A DNA stretch of 9,912 nt. Origin: an uncultured Chloroflexaceae bacterium (GTDB lineage Bacteria; Chloroflexota; Chloroflexia; Chloroflexales; Chloroflexaceae). Every line of letters begins with the position of its first letter. Positions within the stretch are counted from its first letter, which is position 1. The stretch covers positions 1 to 9,912 of the forward strand of contig CAKZQX010000331.1 of assembly GCA_937141995.1 (NCBI GenBank), in the 5' to 3' direction. This document shows, piece after piece, positions 1 through 7,135 of the stretch. Below the pieces are notes generated by a model. That model was not told the origin of the DNA and ran no database searches. It saw only the letters and a list, made by a program, of their open reading frames with translations. The position numbers and the translations under genes are program-made.

Positions 1-2
1 TT

Positions 3-686
3 GCTCCCTTAATGAAGCCCAAACTGGATTTGAACGAGGAGATGCTGGCTGCGGATGAGGCCGTAGCGGAAGCATGGCATCCTGACGCGATAGCTCGTCT
101 GCTGGCGGGTGAGATCCGCAGCCTGTTGATCCACTCTGACGGCCGGCAGGAGCTTGATCCGGCAGTCAGCGGCGCACTGCTATCGGGCTCGTTTAACCCG
201 CTGCACGCCGGGCATATCAACTTGCTTCAAGCGGCGGTGCAAACGCTGCAGATGCCGGGCCTGTTCGAATTACCAGTTGTTAATGCCGACAAAGGCACGC
301 TGGCGGTGGCGGAGGTAACACGGCGGTTGCTCCAGTTTCGCGGCAACCATGCCGTGGTGCTTTCCCGTGCGCCGCTCTTTCGCGCCAAGGCCGATCTCTT
401 TCCTGGCAGCGTTTTTGTCGTCGGCTATGATACGGCGATTCGGCTGGTCGCGCCGCGCTACTATGGTGGTGAACGCGAGATGGAGCATGCACTGGCCGCT
501 ATGCGTGACCAGGGGTGCCGCTTCCTGGTGGCGGGTCGGGTTGTCGAAGAACAGTTCCATACACTGGATGCGGTGCCGGTGCCGCCGGCCTTCCGCGATA
601 TGTTTATCACCCTGCCGGAAGATGCCTTTCGGGTAGATCTCTCCTCGACCGAACTGCGCGAGCGGGCGAAGAGGGAGATGCGGTAG
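3..686 (+). CDS. Cytidylyltransferase-like (nucleotidyltransferase-fold) protein, 5' end probably outside the window
   Basis: Predicted nucleotidyltransferase of the NMN adenylyltransferase/cytidylyltransferase fold, which transfers a nucleotidyl group to a phosphorylated substrate; the substrate here is unknown. Numbering from the ATG at 12 (224 residues), the nucleotide-binding motif GSFNPLHAGH lies at 59-68 with the HxGH signature at 65-68, followed by NADKG near 91, LFPGSVFVVGYDTAIRL at about 129-145, and a C-terminal DLSSTELRER (209-218) matching the family's SSTxxR motif. From memory of the family, the spacing and wording of these blocks resemble a plant and bacterial group in which this domain follows a CinA-C-like domain. 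The frame stays open from the ATG back to base 3, and no Shine-Dalgarno sequence precedes the ATG. I therefore infer that the gene starts left of the window. The fold is secure; the substrate and the CinA fusion are not. Confidence 0.82.
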   Translation, partial: APLMKPKLDLNEEMLAADEAVAEAWHPDAIARLLAGEIRSLLIHSDGRQELDPAVSGALLSGSFNPLHAGHINLLQAAVQTLQMPGLFELPVVNADKGTLAVAEVTRRLLQFRGNHAVVLSRAPLFRAKADLFPGSVFVVGYDTAIRLVAPRYYGGEREMEHALAAMRDQGCRFLVAGRVVEEQFHTLDAVPVPPAFRDMFITLPEDAFRVDLSSTELRERAKREMR

Positions 687-764
687 CACGGCATACTGCG
701 CTGCTTGAATCGCAACAGGTTGTTCCATTTACAAACCACTTCAAACTGAATAGCGAGATCGAAG

Positions 765-860
765 ATGTCCCGGCGTTTTTTAGATGCATCTTTACCAACG
801 TTGGTTACGCAAGAGCGGCACCTCTACCGTGTTCCCGCCGATCTGCCGGACTGGTTATAG
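765..860 (+). CDS. Possible 31-residue ORF or remnant, unrecognised
   Basis: A short ORF, MSRRFLDASL...YRVPADLPDWL, lies between two convergent genes. It is in the same reading frame as the upstream nucleotidyltransferase gene, separated from it by that gene's TAG and a second in-frame TGA at 747-749. Only a weak purine-rich stretch precedes its ATG. It could be a small protein, a decayed fragment of another gene, or chance. I do not recognise it. Confidence 0.15.
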   Translation: MSRRFLDASLPTLVTQERHLYRVPADLPDWL

Positions 861-866
861 AACCGG
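851..866. terminator. Weak hairpin between convergent genes
   Basis: A 6-bp stem (CTGGTT with AACCGG, one G-T pair) encloses the loop ATAG, immediately before the stop codon of the minus-strand gene ending at 877. No T-tract follows on either strand, so a termination role rests only on its position between converging genes. Confidence 0.2.
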
Positions 867-876
867 CTGAATAATC

Positions 877-3699
877 CTACCTCCATATTCTGTTAAACTG
901 CTCCGGCGGCATGGGGCGTCCAATCAAGTAGCCCTGAATATGCCGGCAGCCCGCCTCACGCAACCATACAAGCTGGGCCTCTTCTTCAACGCCCTCCGCG
1001 ACCACCATCATCTCCAGGCCCACGCCGAGCGTCAAGACCGCGCGGAGTACGGCTTCATCCTTGAGATTGTGCCCGATTCCCGCAGCAAAGGCATGCTCCA
1101 CCTTTAGAATATCAACCGGCAGTTCGCGCAAATGTGACAGCGAAGCATACCCCGTCCCGAAATCGTCCAGGGCAATCCGCACTCCCAGCGCCTGCAACTC
1201 CGTCAGCACCTGGTAGATCAGCGGCAGATCATGCAGCGCGGTTTGCTCGGTCAATTCTACCACCAGATACTCCGCCGGAACGCCGGTAGTAGTAAGCAAC
1301 GCTACAATCTGTTCAACCAGATTGGCCTGCTGGAGCGATGGGGCACTCAAGTTGACCGTCACTGCCAGCGGATATCCATCGGTATGCCATGCCGCCGCCT
1401 GGGTCAGCGCGGCTTCGAGTACCCAGGCATCCAACTCCTTGAGTAACCCGGCTTCCTCCGCCATCGGCAGAAAACTGCCGGGTGAGAGCAGCCCCCGCGT
1501 TGGATGCGGCCAGCGGACCAGCGCCTCAACTCCGAAGAGTTGCCGAGTTGTCAGATCCAGGATGGGCTGGTAGTAGAGCGTGAGTTTGCCCGCCTGCAAG
1601 ATCTGGCGGAGTTCGGCCTCAAACTGCACCTGGTTGATTGCCAGCGCACTGCTGATCGGGTCGTACACTTCAACCCCCGTGCTGCTGAGTTTGGCGCGGT
1701 ACATGGCGATATCCGCGCGGGTCAGGAGCGTGCTGAAGGGTTGCCCAATCGTTACGCCGCACGCAATGCCAATGCTCCCGCCCAGATAAATATGATGATC
1801 GTGGAGGTAAAAAGGCTGGTGTAATTGTTCCAGAATGTGGCGTGCCAATACTCTGGCCTGCTCGACATTTGTATCGGTCAGGAGTACCGCAAATTCATCG
1901 CCGCCAATCCGCGCCAGCAATCCTTCACCAGTGAGACTCTGCTGGAGGCGCTGGGTCACCTTGACGAGCAATTCATCACCCGCATCATGCCCGAGGGTGT
2001 CATTAAATGCCTTGAACCGGTCCAGATCCAGATAGAGTAGCGCAATACTGTCCAGATGATAGATCGCCGTCGTCAGGGTGGCTTCACCGACTACGTACAG
2101 GCGGCGCCGATTCGCCAATCCAGTCAGCGGATCGGTGAAGGCCAGGCGTTCAATTTGTTGCTGGTAGGCTTTGCGCTCGGTGATATTGCGGGTAAAGGCG
2201 CAGATGTACGCCTTGCCTTCAAACTCCAGGTAGGTCGATGTCACCTCAACCGGGAAACTGCTGCCGTCTTTGCAATGATGTACCCCTTCGAAGATAGTGG
2301 AGCCATGTTGCCTGATATTGTTCCAGGTGTCGTGCCAGATTGCCGGGGAAAGTTTCGGATTAACATCCATGATCCGCAACGCCAGCAGTTCGTCGCGGGT
2401 ATAGCCGAGCGTGTGACACAGCGCATGGTTGACATACAGATAATGCCCATTCTGATCAACAAAAGCAACGCCGTCGAGCGCGTGGTCGAGCGCAAACTGG
2501 GTCAATCGGAGTTGTTCTTCCATCCGGCGCTGATGCGTCACATCGCGGAAGATCGAGGCAGCATAACATGGATTGCCCTGCGTATCGCGTAATAAGACCG
2601 TGGATGACTGGGAGCGCCAGCGTGTGCCGTCCGAGCGTTGCGAGCGGAACTCGCCCTGCCACTGATTATATGTTTGTAGTGCCGGTACAATTTCCTGCTG
2701 AATCCGATGTCGTTCTTCCGGTACGCTAAACTGCGTGCCATGCATCCCCACCAGGTGTTCCCGCTCAATGCCGAGTAGTCGTGCGGCGGCGGCATTGGCA
2801 TAGTGGATGCTGCTGTCGGGATACATCAGAATGACGCCATCCATTGCATATTCCACCAGATTCTTAAAGAGATTCAGGGTTTCCTCAGTCTGTTTCCGTT
2901 CGGTGATATCCTGGGCCGCGCCATAGATGCGCACCACGCGGGCCTGCGCTGCATCCCACACCGGATGGGCATGATCGCGCAGCCGGCGGATATTGCCCTG
3001 TTTGGTGACAATGCGAAACTCGCTCACATCGGGATAGCCGGCAATTAACCGTTGTTTACGCTGTTCTGTGATCGCCCGATCCTCCGGGTGAATAAGTTCT
3101 TCGAGCCTCGCCGCGGTAATGATCTCGTCAACATTGAACCCGGTGATCCGGCTAAACGCCTCGGTTGCCCATTGCTGAGTAAACCTGCCGTCAGCTTCAA
3201 GTTGGAAGGCATAGGCATAATCCGAGATTAACTCCGAGATCTCGCGGTAACGTGTTTCGCTCTCGCGCAGGGCAGTTGCGGTCTGCTGCTGCGCGGTGAT
3301 ATCACAAAAGACGGTTGCAAACTGGCCCGGTGCCGGCGAGAAGGCCGTGATCCGAAACGTCTTCTGCAGCGGTGCAAAGGTTGTTTCGAAGGAGCGTGAC
3401 TCGCCCGTTGTCACCACATGGGCATAGATAGCTAGATAGGGCGGTTCATCTATAGCATACAGTTCGCTTGCCAGCCGCCCAGTACTATCTGAGCGGGAGA
3501 GACCGGTTATTGCTTCATATGCCGGGTTAACGTCGATAATCCGGTAGTTAATCGGCGTACCTGATGTATCGGTGACAAGCTCATGGATGGCAACGCCTTC
3601 GGTCATTGCAACATACAGCGAGTGATACAGCGTTGCACGCTGTTCTAGCTCCTCGATTCTGGCCTGGAGGCCGGCAATCGTGGCACGATGATTTGACAT
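877..3699 (-). CDS. Multi-PAS GGDEF-EAL cyclic-di-GMP signalling protein
   Basis: A 940-residue cytoplasmic sensor/output protein predicted to make and/or degrade cyclic-di-GMP. No signal peptide or membrane helix is visible. A short N-terminal helix (about 5-25) precedes four PAS/PAC units, each ending in a PAC-type motif: CDIT (132-135), QDIT (263-266), RDVT (385-388) and RNIT (504-507). The GGDEF domain spans about 515-680 with an intact GGDEF at 599-603 and LDLD near 557-560. The inhibitory RxxD site is absent (TGEG in its place). The EAL domain (about 690-935) retains E725 of EAL, N783, E815/E818, D845/D846, K866, E902 and Q922. Glu868 occupies a position usually Asp. Both output domains therefore look catalytically competent by motif, with the phosphodiesterase best supported. 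ATG at 3699 has a GAGGAGA ribosome-binding site. No ligand for the PAS domains can be named. Confidence 0.95.
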   Translation of the reverse strand: MSNHRATIAGLQARIEELEQRATLYHSLYVAMTEGVAIHELVTDTSGTPINYRIIDVNPAYEAITGLSRSDSTGRLASELYAIDEPPYLAIYAHVVTTGESRSFETTFAPLQKTFRITAFSPAPGQFATVFCDITAQQQTATALRESETRYREISELISDYAYAFQLEADGRFTQQWATEAFSRITGFNVDEIITAARLEELIHPEDRAITEQRKQRLIAGYPDVSEFRIVTKQGNIRRLRDHAHPVWDAAQARVVRIYGAAQDITERKQTEETLNLFKNLVEYAMDGVILMYPDSSIHYANAAAARLLGIEREHLVGMHGTQFSVPEERHRIQQEIVPALQTYNQWQGEFRSQRSDGTRWRSQSSTVLLRDTQGNPCYAASIFRDVTHQRRMEEQLRLTQFALDHALDGVAFVDQNGHYLYVNHALCHTLGYTRDELLALRIMDVNPKLSPAIWHDTWNNIRQHGSTIFEGVHHCKDGSSFPVEVTSTYLEFEGKAYICAFTRNITERKAYQQQIERLAFTDPLTGLANRRRLYVVGEATLTTAIYHLDSIALLYLDLDRFKAFNDTLGHDAGDELLVKVTQRLQQSLTGEGLLARIGGDEFAVLLTDTNVEQARVLARHILEQLHQPFYLHDHHIYLGGSIGIACGVTIGQPFSTLLTRADIAMYRAKLSSTGVEVYDPISSALAINQVQFEAELRQILQAGKLTLYYQPILDLTTRQLFGVEALVRWPHPTRGLLSPGSFLPMAEEAGLLKELDAWVLEAALTQAAAWHTDGYPLAVTVNLSAPSLQQANLVEQIVALLTTTGVPAEYLVVELTEQTALHDLPLIYQVLTELQALGVRIALDDFGTGYASLSHLRELPVDILKVEHAFAAGIGHNLKDEAVLRAVLTLGVGLEMMVVAEGVEEEAQLVWLREAGCRHIQGYLIGRPMPPEQFNRIWR

Positions 3700-3951
3700 C
3701 GTTAGTTCTCCTCGTGTTTATCATCGTGTCTATCTGGTTGATGGATATAACATCTATGCGGGTTTGCAAGGTGCAGAGCGGAACGCTGGGATGTACTGTG
3801 CGGCATGACGGTCCCAATCCGGGTAATGGTAACCCGGCGGCGCAGGCAGGAGTTGATCCGGGTCGCTGCGCCGTTCCTCGCTGCATGGCTGTCAGATGTT
3901 CTACCGCATTAATTTGATTGTCCAAACCGCCGGTTATAGCGCTGCCTATTC
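3700..3951. other. Intergenic region between two minus-strand genes, with a GC-rich hairpin
   Basis: About 250 bases separate the secreted-protein gene from the signalling gene, which suggests separate transcription. The only clear structure is a 6-bp hairpin, CCGGGT (3819-3824) with ACCCGG (3832-3837) and a 7-base loop. It has no T-tract on either strand. It may help end the transcript of the upstream secreted-protein gene, but that is inference. I could not identify a convincing -35/-10 pair for the downstream gene. Confidence 0.4.
3707..3713 (-). promoter_or_regulatory. Ribosome-binding site of the PAS-GGDEF-EAL gene
   Basis: On the minus strand GAGGAGA stands 7 bases before the ATG at 3697-3699. 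This supports the 3699 start over the longer overlapping frame that runs to 4021. Confidence 0.75.
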
Positions 3952-4929
3952 TCAGCGCTGCACAAAGAAGATACCTACGACCTGGCGGTTGCTCGTGACA
4001 CCGCGCCCGACAATGCTCCACTGGCCGGCGGGGTCGGTTGCCAGTGTGCGGAAGCCGATCAGCAGTGCGCCGTCTTCGGCGGCAACGGCGGTGTAGGGCA
4101 ACTCGCGTACCGACTGATCCGGCAGGTTGAGCCAGAGGCTGATCGTTTCGCCGGGGATGTACCCGCGAGCTTCAAACCCTAACACTGTACCGGGTGCGTT
4201 AAACTGCGGGAAGACCCGTCCGTAAGCCACCGGAATCGGATTGGGACAACCACTACTGTCACCTTCACCCCGGGGTTGGGTTGGTGGGTTGTTAGGTGGC
4301 AGCGGCGGCGTTAGTTGACAGGGAGCCAGAACTGCCCCCAGGCGACCGATCAGCACCCGGTTGCCGTGCAGTTCCAGTCGGACTCGCTCAAAATATTGCA
4401 CGACCCGCAGCGCGCCGTCGGGGAAGCGTTCAACTGCCTCCTCGCTGATAGGGTAGCCAAAGATGTCCCTGCCGCCGTTGCGTTCCCAGAAGGCCTTGAA
4501 CGCGCCCTGAACGCTGTGGCCGGTTTCCGGGAAGTAACGCCGGTTAGCCGTACTGGGGAAGGGAGCAATGGGCGTAATAATATCCCCACGCAGTTGCAGA
4601 TACTCGCGTCCCAGCAATCCCAGTTCGACGACGGCCTGGTTATTGACTATTTGTAGTTCAAAGCGCGCGCGCTCGAAATACTGCACCAGCTTGCCGTCGC
4701 TGTTGCGGATGTACTCATCGGTAATGGGGTAGCCAAAGATGTCCACACTGCCATTCCGCTCCCAGAACGAGCGAAACGCTCCTCCCAGATAGTGCCCCGT
4801 CTGGGGGAAGTAGAAATAGGTCAGGACATCCTGGGCGCGTGCCGTTGGTGCGGGTGCTCCAACCAGGAGCAGCATCAGGATCAGGATACCGGATACCCAG
4901 CGCCATAGTCGTCTGCCGGATCTGTTCAT
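3952..4929 (-). CDS. Secreted protein with two tandem FGYPI-type repeats and a C-terminal beta domain
   Basis: A 325-residue exported protein of unknown function. Starting at the ATG at 4929, the N-terminus is a textbook signal peptide: basic MNRSGRRLWR, a hydrophobic core to about 25, and an ARA-QD cleavage site after residue 32. An in-frame ATG at 5007 would add 26 residues before the signal peptide and is unlikely. Two repeats follow, at about 38-92 and 131-188, each running FP[QE]TGH, GAF, FWERNG, DIFGYPI and VQYFER.R.EL. A Pro-rich linker (about 205-222) lies between Cys204 and Cys228, which might pair. The C-terminal part (about 236-325) looks beta-rich and Ig-like (GFEARGYIPGETISLWLNLP). 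From memory such repeats are frequent in exported Chloroflexota proteins, and they loosely recall LGFP-type cell-wall repeats. A role at the cell surface is inference. No enzymatic motif is visible. Confidence 0.85.
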   Translation of the reverse strand: MNRSGRRLWRWVSGILILMLLLVGAPAPTARAQDVLTYFYFPQTGHYLGGAFRSFWERNGSVDIFGYPITDEYIRNSDGKLVQYFERARFELQIVNNQAVVELGLLGREYLQLRGDIITPIAPFPSTANRRYFPETGHSVQGAFKAFWERNGGRDIFGYPISEEAVERFPDGALRVVQYFERVRLELHGNRVLIGRLGAVLAPCQLTPPLPPNNPPTQPRGEGDSSGCPNPIPVAYGRVFPQFNAPGTVLGFEARGYIPGETISLWLNLPDQSVRELPYTAVAAEDGALLIGFRTLATDPAGQWSIVGRGVTSNRQVVGIFFVQR

Positions 4930-4939
4930 GATTGTTGAT

Positions 4940-4946
4940 TCTCCAT
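4940..4946 (-). promoter_or_regulatory. Ribosome-binding site supporting the 4929 start
   Basis: The minus strand reads ATGGAGAATC upstream of the ATG, giving a GGAGA core about 10-11 bases before the start. The spacing is slightly long. Together with the signal peptide it favours 4929 over the upstream ATG at 5007. Confidence 0.5.
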
Positions 4947-4951
4947 CTGAC

Positions 4952-4965
4952 ACGGTATGTACCGT
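4952..4965. promoter_or_regulatory. Palindrome ACGGTA-TG-TACCGT, candidate operator
   Basis: A perfect 6+6 inverted repeat with a 2-base centre lies 23 bases upstream of the secreted-protein start codon. Its left part, ACACGGTAT, recurs exactly at 5091-5099 in the same divergent region. The symmetry suits a dimeric regulator, but none can be named. Confidence 0.35.
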
Positions 4966-5083
4966 ACAAAAGTTTCTGTTCCACCAGTCGGTGATAGCAA
5001 TCAACACAGGTTATACGCAACCGGGGAAGTGGCGCCTCAGATCAGCTTCACAGTGGAATTGCAGCACCGATTGCGTCAATCCT

Positions 5084-5104
5084 GTATCGTACACGGTATC
5101 ATAC
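5084..5104. repeat. Direct repeats GTATCGTAC / GTATCATAC upstream of hisD
   Basis: Two 9-base near-identical units (5084-5092 and 5096-5104, one mismatch) start 12 bases apart, close to one helical turn. They lie just upstream of the hisD -35 box and overlap the second ACACGGTAT copy. A regulator-binding site is possible but unproven. Confidence 0.35.
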
Positions 5105-5119
5105 GCAAGAGCGTGATGA

Positions 5120-5147
5120 CTGTCAATGATACCGGCACTGCTATAAT
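5120..5147 (+). promoter_or_regulatory. Predicted sigma-70-type promoter of hisD
   Basis: A perfect -10 box TATAAT (5142-5147) follows CTGTCA (5120-5125, 4 of 6 matches to TTGACA) with a 16-base spacer. It sits about 57 bases before the hisD start. A 7-base tandem repeat GAACGGT-GAACGGT (5153-5166) and a palindrome CGCGTAACGCG (5174-5184) lie in the predicted leader. Confidence 0.65.
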
Positions 5148-5188
5148 AGGGCGAACGGTGAACGGTAAGTGACCGCGTAACGCGTGTA

Positions 5189-5198
5189 AGGGAGAGGA
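5189..5198 (+). promoter_or_regulatory. Ribosome-binding site of hisD
   Basis: AAGGGAGAGG stands 6 bases before the ATG at 5205 and fixes that start. Confidence 0.7.
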
Positions 5199-5204
5199 TG
5201 TTGC

Positions 5205-6506
5205 ATGACCATACCAATTATTCGTGATATTGCCGCGGCACAGGCGGGCATCCTGTGCCGTGTGCCGCTGGACGAAGATGAAGCCGCCGCGCAGACCGTA
5301 GCGCAGATCATCCGCGATGTGCGGAGTCGCGGCGATACCGCGTTGCGCGAGTGGACCCGGCAACTCGACGGTGTAACTCTGGAGCGCTTCGCCGTGCCCC
5401 ATGACCGACTGGAAGCGGCAGCAGCGGCACTCGATCCGGCGCTGCTGGAGGCGCTGCACCTGGCTGCCGCCGAGTTAGAGCGCTTTCATCTGCGCCAGGC
5501 GCGCAACACCTGGGTTGATTTCAGCGTCGAAGGAGCACTGGGTCAACTCGTTATACCGCTGGAGCGGGTGGGCATTTATGTGCCGGGAGGCACCGTCCCG
5601 CTGCCGTCGTCGCTGTTGCACGCGGCCATCCCTGCGCGGGTGGCCGGTGTTACGGAGATCGTCGCCTGTTCGCCGCCGCAGCGTGCAACGGGTGAACCGG
5701 CCGCGATTGTTATGGCGGCGGCCCATGTTGCCGGTGTTGCACAACTCTTTGCCCTGGGTGGTGCCCAGGCGATTGCCGCGCTGGCCTACGGGACGGCGAG
5801 CGTGCCTCGGGTGGATAAGATCGCCGGGCCGGGCAACCAGTTTGTAACGCTGGCGAAGAAAGCTGTTTTTGGTGCTGTCGGTATCGAGAGCCTGGCCGGT
5901 CCCACCGAGACGCTACTGATTGCTGATGCGCAGGCCGACCCGCGTTATGTGGCGGCGGATATGCTGGCGCAGGCCGAGCATGTGCTTGCCAGCGCTATCC
6001 TTTTGACGCCGTCGGCAGAGCTGGCTGATGCAGTGCAGGCCGAAGCGGAACGTCAACTGGCCCACCTGCCGGAGAGCAATGCCCGGGCTGCCCGCGAAGC
6101 CGTTGAGCAGCGGGGGGGTATTGTGCTGGTGCCGGATATGGAAACCGCATTTGAGCTGGCGAATGCCTACGGACCGGAGCATCTCTGTCTGCTGGTGGCC
6201 GATCCATGGGATCAGGTCGGGCGGGTACGCAATGCCGGGGGCGTCTTCCTGGGTGAGCGCTCGTTTGAGGTGCTGGGTGATTATGTGGCCGGGCCGTCGC
6301 ATATTATGCCCACGGAAGGGACAGCGCGGTATGCCTCGCCGGTGAATGTTGATGACTTTCGGAAAGTTATCTCGCTGGTCGGGCTGAATGAAACGGCACT
6401 CAGGCGCATCGGTCCCGCTGCCGCGCGTTTGGCCGCAGCCGAGGGGTTGCCGGCCCACGCTGCGGCGGTGCGCGCCCGCCTGGAGGATCAAGAGCATGCC
6501 GGGTAA
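5205..6506 (+). CDS. hisD: Histidinol dehydrogenase
   Basis: HisD catalyses the last two steps of histidine biosynthesis, the NAD-dependent oxidation of L-histidinol through histidinal to L-histidine, in the cytoplasm as a zinc-dependent homodimer. The 433-residue length is normal. The family signature runs through [15 protein letters not shown] (about 205-219) and [11 protein letters not shown] (228-238). The four zinc ligands known from E. coli HisD are all present: Gln256 and His259 (AQAEH), Asp359 ([10 protein letters not shown]) and His418 (GLPAHAA). The catalytic Glu-His pair is Glu325-His326 (YGPEHLC). The protein should be active. No other his gene is in the window, so hisD is here a separate unit with its own promoter. 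No T-box or attenuator peptide is visible in the short leader. The next gene, encoding YggT, begins 72 bases downstream. Confidence 0.97.
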   Translation: MTIPIIRDIAAAQAGILCRVPLDEDEAAAQTVAQIIRDVRSRGDTALREWTRQLDGVTLERFAVPHDRLEAAAAALDPALLEALHLAAAELERFHLRQARNTWVDFSVEGALGQLVIPLERVGIYVPGGTVPLPSSLLHAAIPARVAGVTEIVACSPPQRATGEPAAIVMAAAHVAGVAQLFALGGAQAIAALAYGTASVPRVDKIAGPGNQFVTLAKKAVFGAVGIESLAGPTETLLIADAQADPRYVAADMLAQAEHVLASAILLTPSAELADAVQAEAERQLAHLPESNARAAREAVEQRGGIVLVPDMETAFELANAYGPEHLCLLVADPWDQVGRVRNAGGVFLGERSFEVLGDYVAGPSHIMPTEGTARYASPVNVDDFRKVISLVGLNETALRRIGPAAARLAAAEGLPAHAAAVRARLEDQEHAG

Positions 6507-6517
6507 GGGTTGGCGCA

Positions 6518-6526
6518 TGTTATAAT
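6518..6526 (+). promoter_or_regulatory. Extended -10 promoter upstream of the yggT-like gene
   Basis: TGTTATAAT combines a TGn extension (6518-6520) with a consensus TATAAT (6521-6526), just after the hisD stop. No good -35 box is visible, as is usual for extended -10 promoters. It would let the small membrane-protein gene be transcribed apart from hisD, although read-through is also likely. Confidence 0.5.
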
Positions 6527-6567
6527 ATATTTACCGTAAGTCATATGCATACCATGAAGATAAGGGT

Positions 6568-6573
6568 AGAGGA
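6568..6573 (+). promoter_or_regulatory. Ribosome-binding site of the yggT-like gene
   Basis: AGAGGA ends 5 bases before the ATG at 6579. An out-of-frame ATG at 6554 has no comparable site. Confidence 0.65.
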
Positions 6574-6578
6574 AAAAG

Positions 6579-6824
6579 ATGGTTCAGACCTTCATCTCGC
6601 TGCTGTTTAACATTCTCTCGATGCTCATCCTGGGACGCGTGTTGCTTTCCTGGATTGACCCGATGGGCAATATGCAGATCTCGCAGGTGCTGCGCGAACT
6701 GACCGAGCCAATTCTGGGGCCGATTCGCAGTATTATGCCCAATATTGGGATGATTGATATTTCGCCGATTGTGGCGATTCTCCTGCTGAGTATGATCTCG
6801 CGGCTGCTGCTCCAGGCACTCTAA
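6579..6824 (+). CDS. YggT/YlmG-family small integral membrane protein
   Basis: An 81-residue protein of the YggT family (YlmG in Gram-positives and plastids). Members sit in the cytoplasmic membrane and are linked to cell division, osmotic tolerance or membrane-protein and thylakoid organisation; the biochemical role is not settled. Two hydrophobic helices are visible, at about 4-25 (FISLLFNILSMLILGRVLLSW) and 60-80 (DISPIVAILLLSMISRLLL). They are joined by the family-typical loop SWIDPMG...LTEPILGPIRSIMPNIG, in which the TEPxLxPIR segment is the most diagnostic part. This is the single-unit form; E. coli YggT is roughly a doubled version. In many bacteria the gene is near division or sepF-like genes, but here it follows hisD, so the context gives no functional clue. 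Confidence 0.9.
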   Translation: MVQTFISLLFNILSMLILGRVLLSWIDPMGNMQISQVLRELTEPILGPIRSIMPNIGMIDISPIVAILLLSMISRLLLQAL

Positions 6825-6844
6825 CTCGAGCAAGAAAAGGCAAC

Positions 6845-6904
6845 CACAGAACAAAGCTCCGCTGCATTCCCTCTGGCGCTACAATCGGCATGCTTTGTTC
6901 TGTG
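6845..6904. repeat. Perfect 13-bp inverted repeat after the yggT-like gene
   Basis: CACAGAACAAAGC (6845-6857) and its exact reverse complement (6892-6904) flank a 34-base spacer, starting 20 bases after the stop codon. The stem could form in RNA and act as a 3' hairpin, but no T-tract follows directly. The core TTTGTTCTG of the right arm occurs again in direct orientation at 6933-6941. It may be a degenerate terminator, a processing stem or the ends of a small element. Confidence 0.6.
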
Positions 6905-7005
6905 TTCGGCTGTTGTATGTTGCTTGTAATTTTTTGTTCTGCTCCCTATGTGTTTTTTTATGCTCTTCCATATATCTAATCCACTCGTTTTGTGTAGTCA
7001 GGATG
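6905..7005. other. T-rich non-coding stretch
   Basis: This segment is clearly richer in T than its surroundings, with runs of six T and seven T on the plus strand (near 6930 and 6953). It has no plausible ORF. It probably holds the promoter for the downstream gene, but I could not pick a confident -35/-10 pair. Confidence 0.4.
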
Positions 7006-7109
7006 TGCGCGGTAGGGTCAATCAAACGTCTGGTTTGATCGCAGCAGCGCATTGCTGGAGCTGTGGCAGGCGGCAAGGTGCCCCTCAGGAGGAGCGCGTA
7101 AGTCCTGAG
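7006..7109 (+). ncRNA. Candidate structured 5' leader of the spermidine-synthase-like gene
   Basis: Several stems lie in series in the 130 bases before the start codon. ATCAAAC (7021-7027) pairs with GTTTGAT (7033-7039) across a 5-base loop and is enclosed by TGCGC (7006-7010) with GCGCA (7047-7051). GGCA (7072-7075) can pair with TGCC (7079-7082). CTCAGGA (7084-7090) pairs with TCCTGAG (7103-7109). I compared it by eye with remembered consensus motifs of common riboswitches (TPP, SAM, cobalamin, FMN, glycine, cyclic-di-GMP) and saw no match. A cis-regulatory RNA is an inference; the stems could be unrelated binding sites. Confidence 0.3.
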
Positions 7110-7131
7110 CGTGTTGATACGCCATTAGTAT

Positions 7132-7135
7132 AGGA
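7132..7135 (+). promoter_or_regulatory. Ribosome-binding site of the gene at 7140
   Basis: AGGA ends 4 bases before the ATG at 7140. It is short but well placed, and no upstream in-frame start has a better site. Confidence 0.45.

Noticed and set aside
2056..2592. 178-codon plus-strand frame inside the PAS-GGDEF-EAL gene
   Set aside because: It lies wholly antisense to well-conserved PAS domains; the translation shows no domain and is explained by codon bias of the real gene.
4930..5007. N-terminal extension of the secreted protein to the ATG at 5007
   Set aside because: It would bury the signal peptide 26 residues inside the protein and run through the palindrome at 4952-4965; the ATG at 4929 has a GGAGA site.
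5913..6518. 201-codon minus-strand frame opposite hisD
   Set aside because: It is antisense to conserved HisD motifs and its translation (rich in Arg, Gln, His, Pro) is typical of a shadow frame.
6845..6904. Insertion-sequence ends
   Set aside because: Only 34 bases lie between the arms, there is no transposase, and no flanking target duplication is visible.
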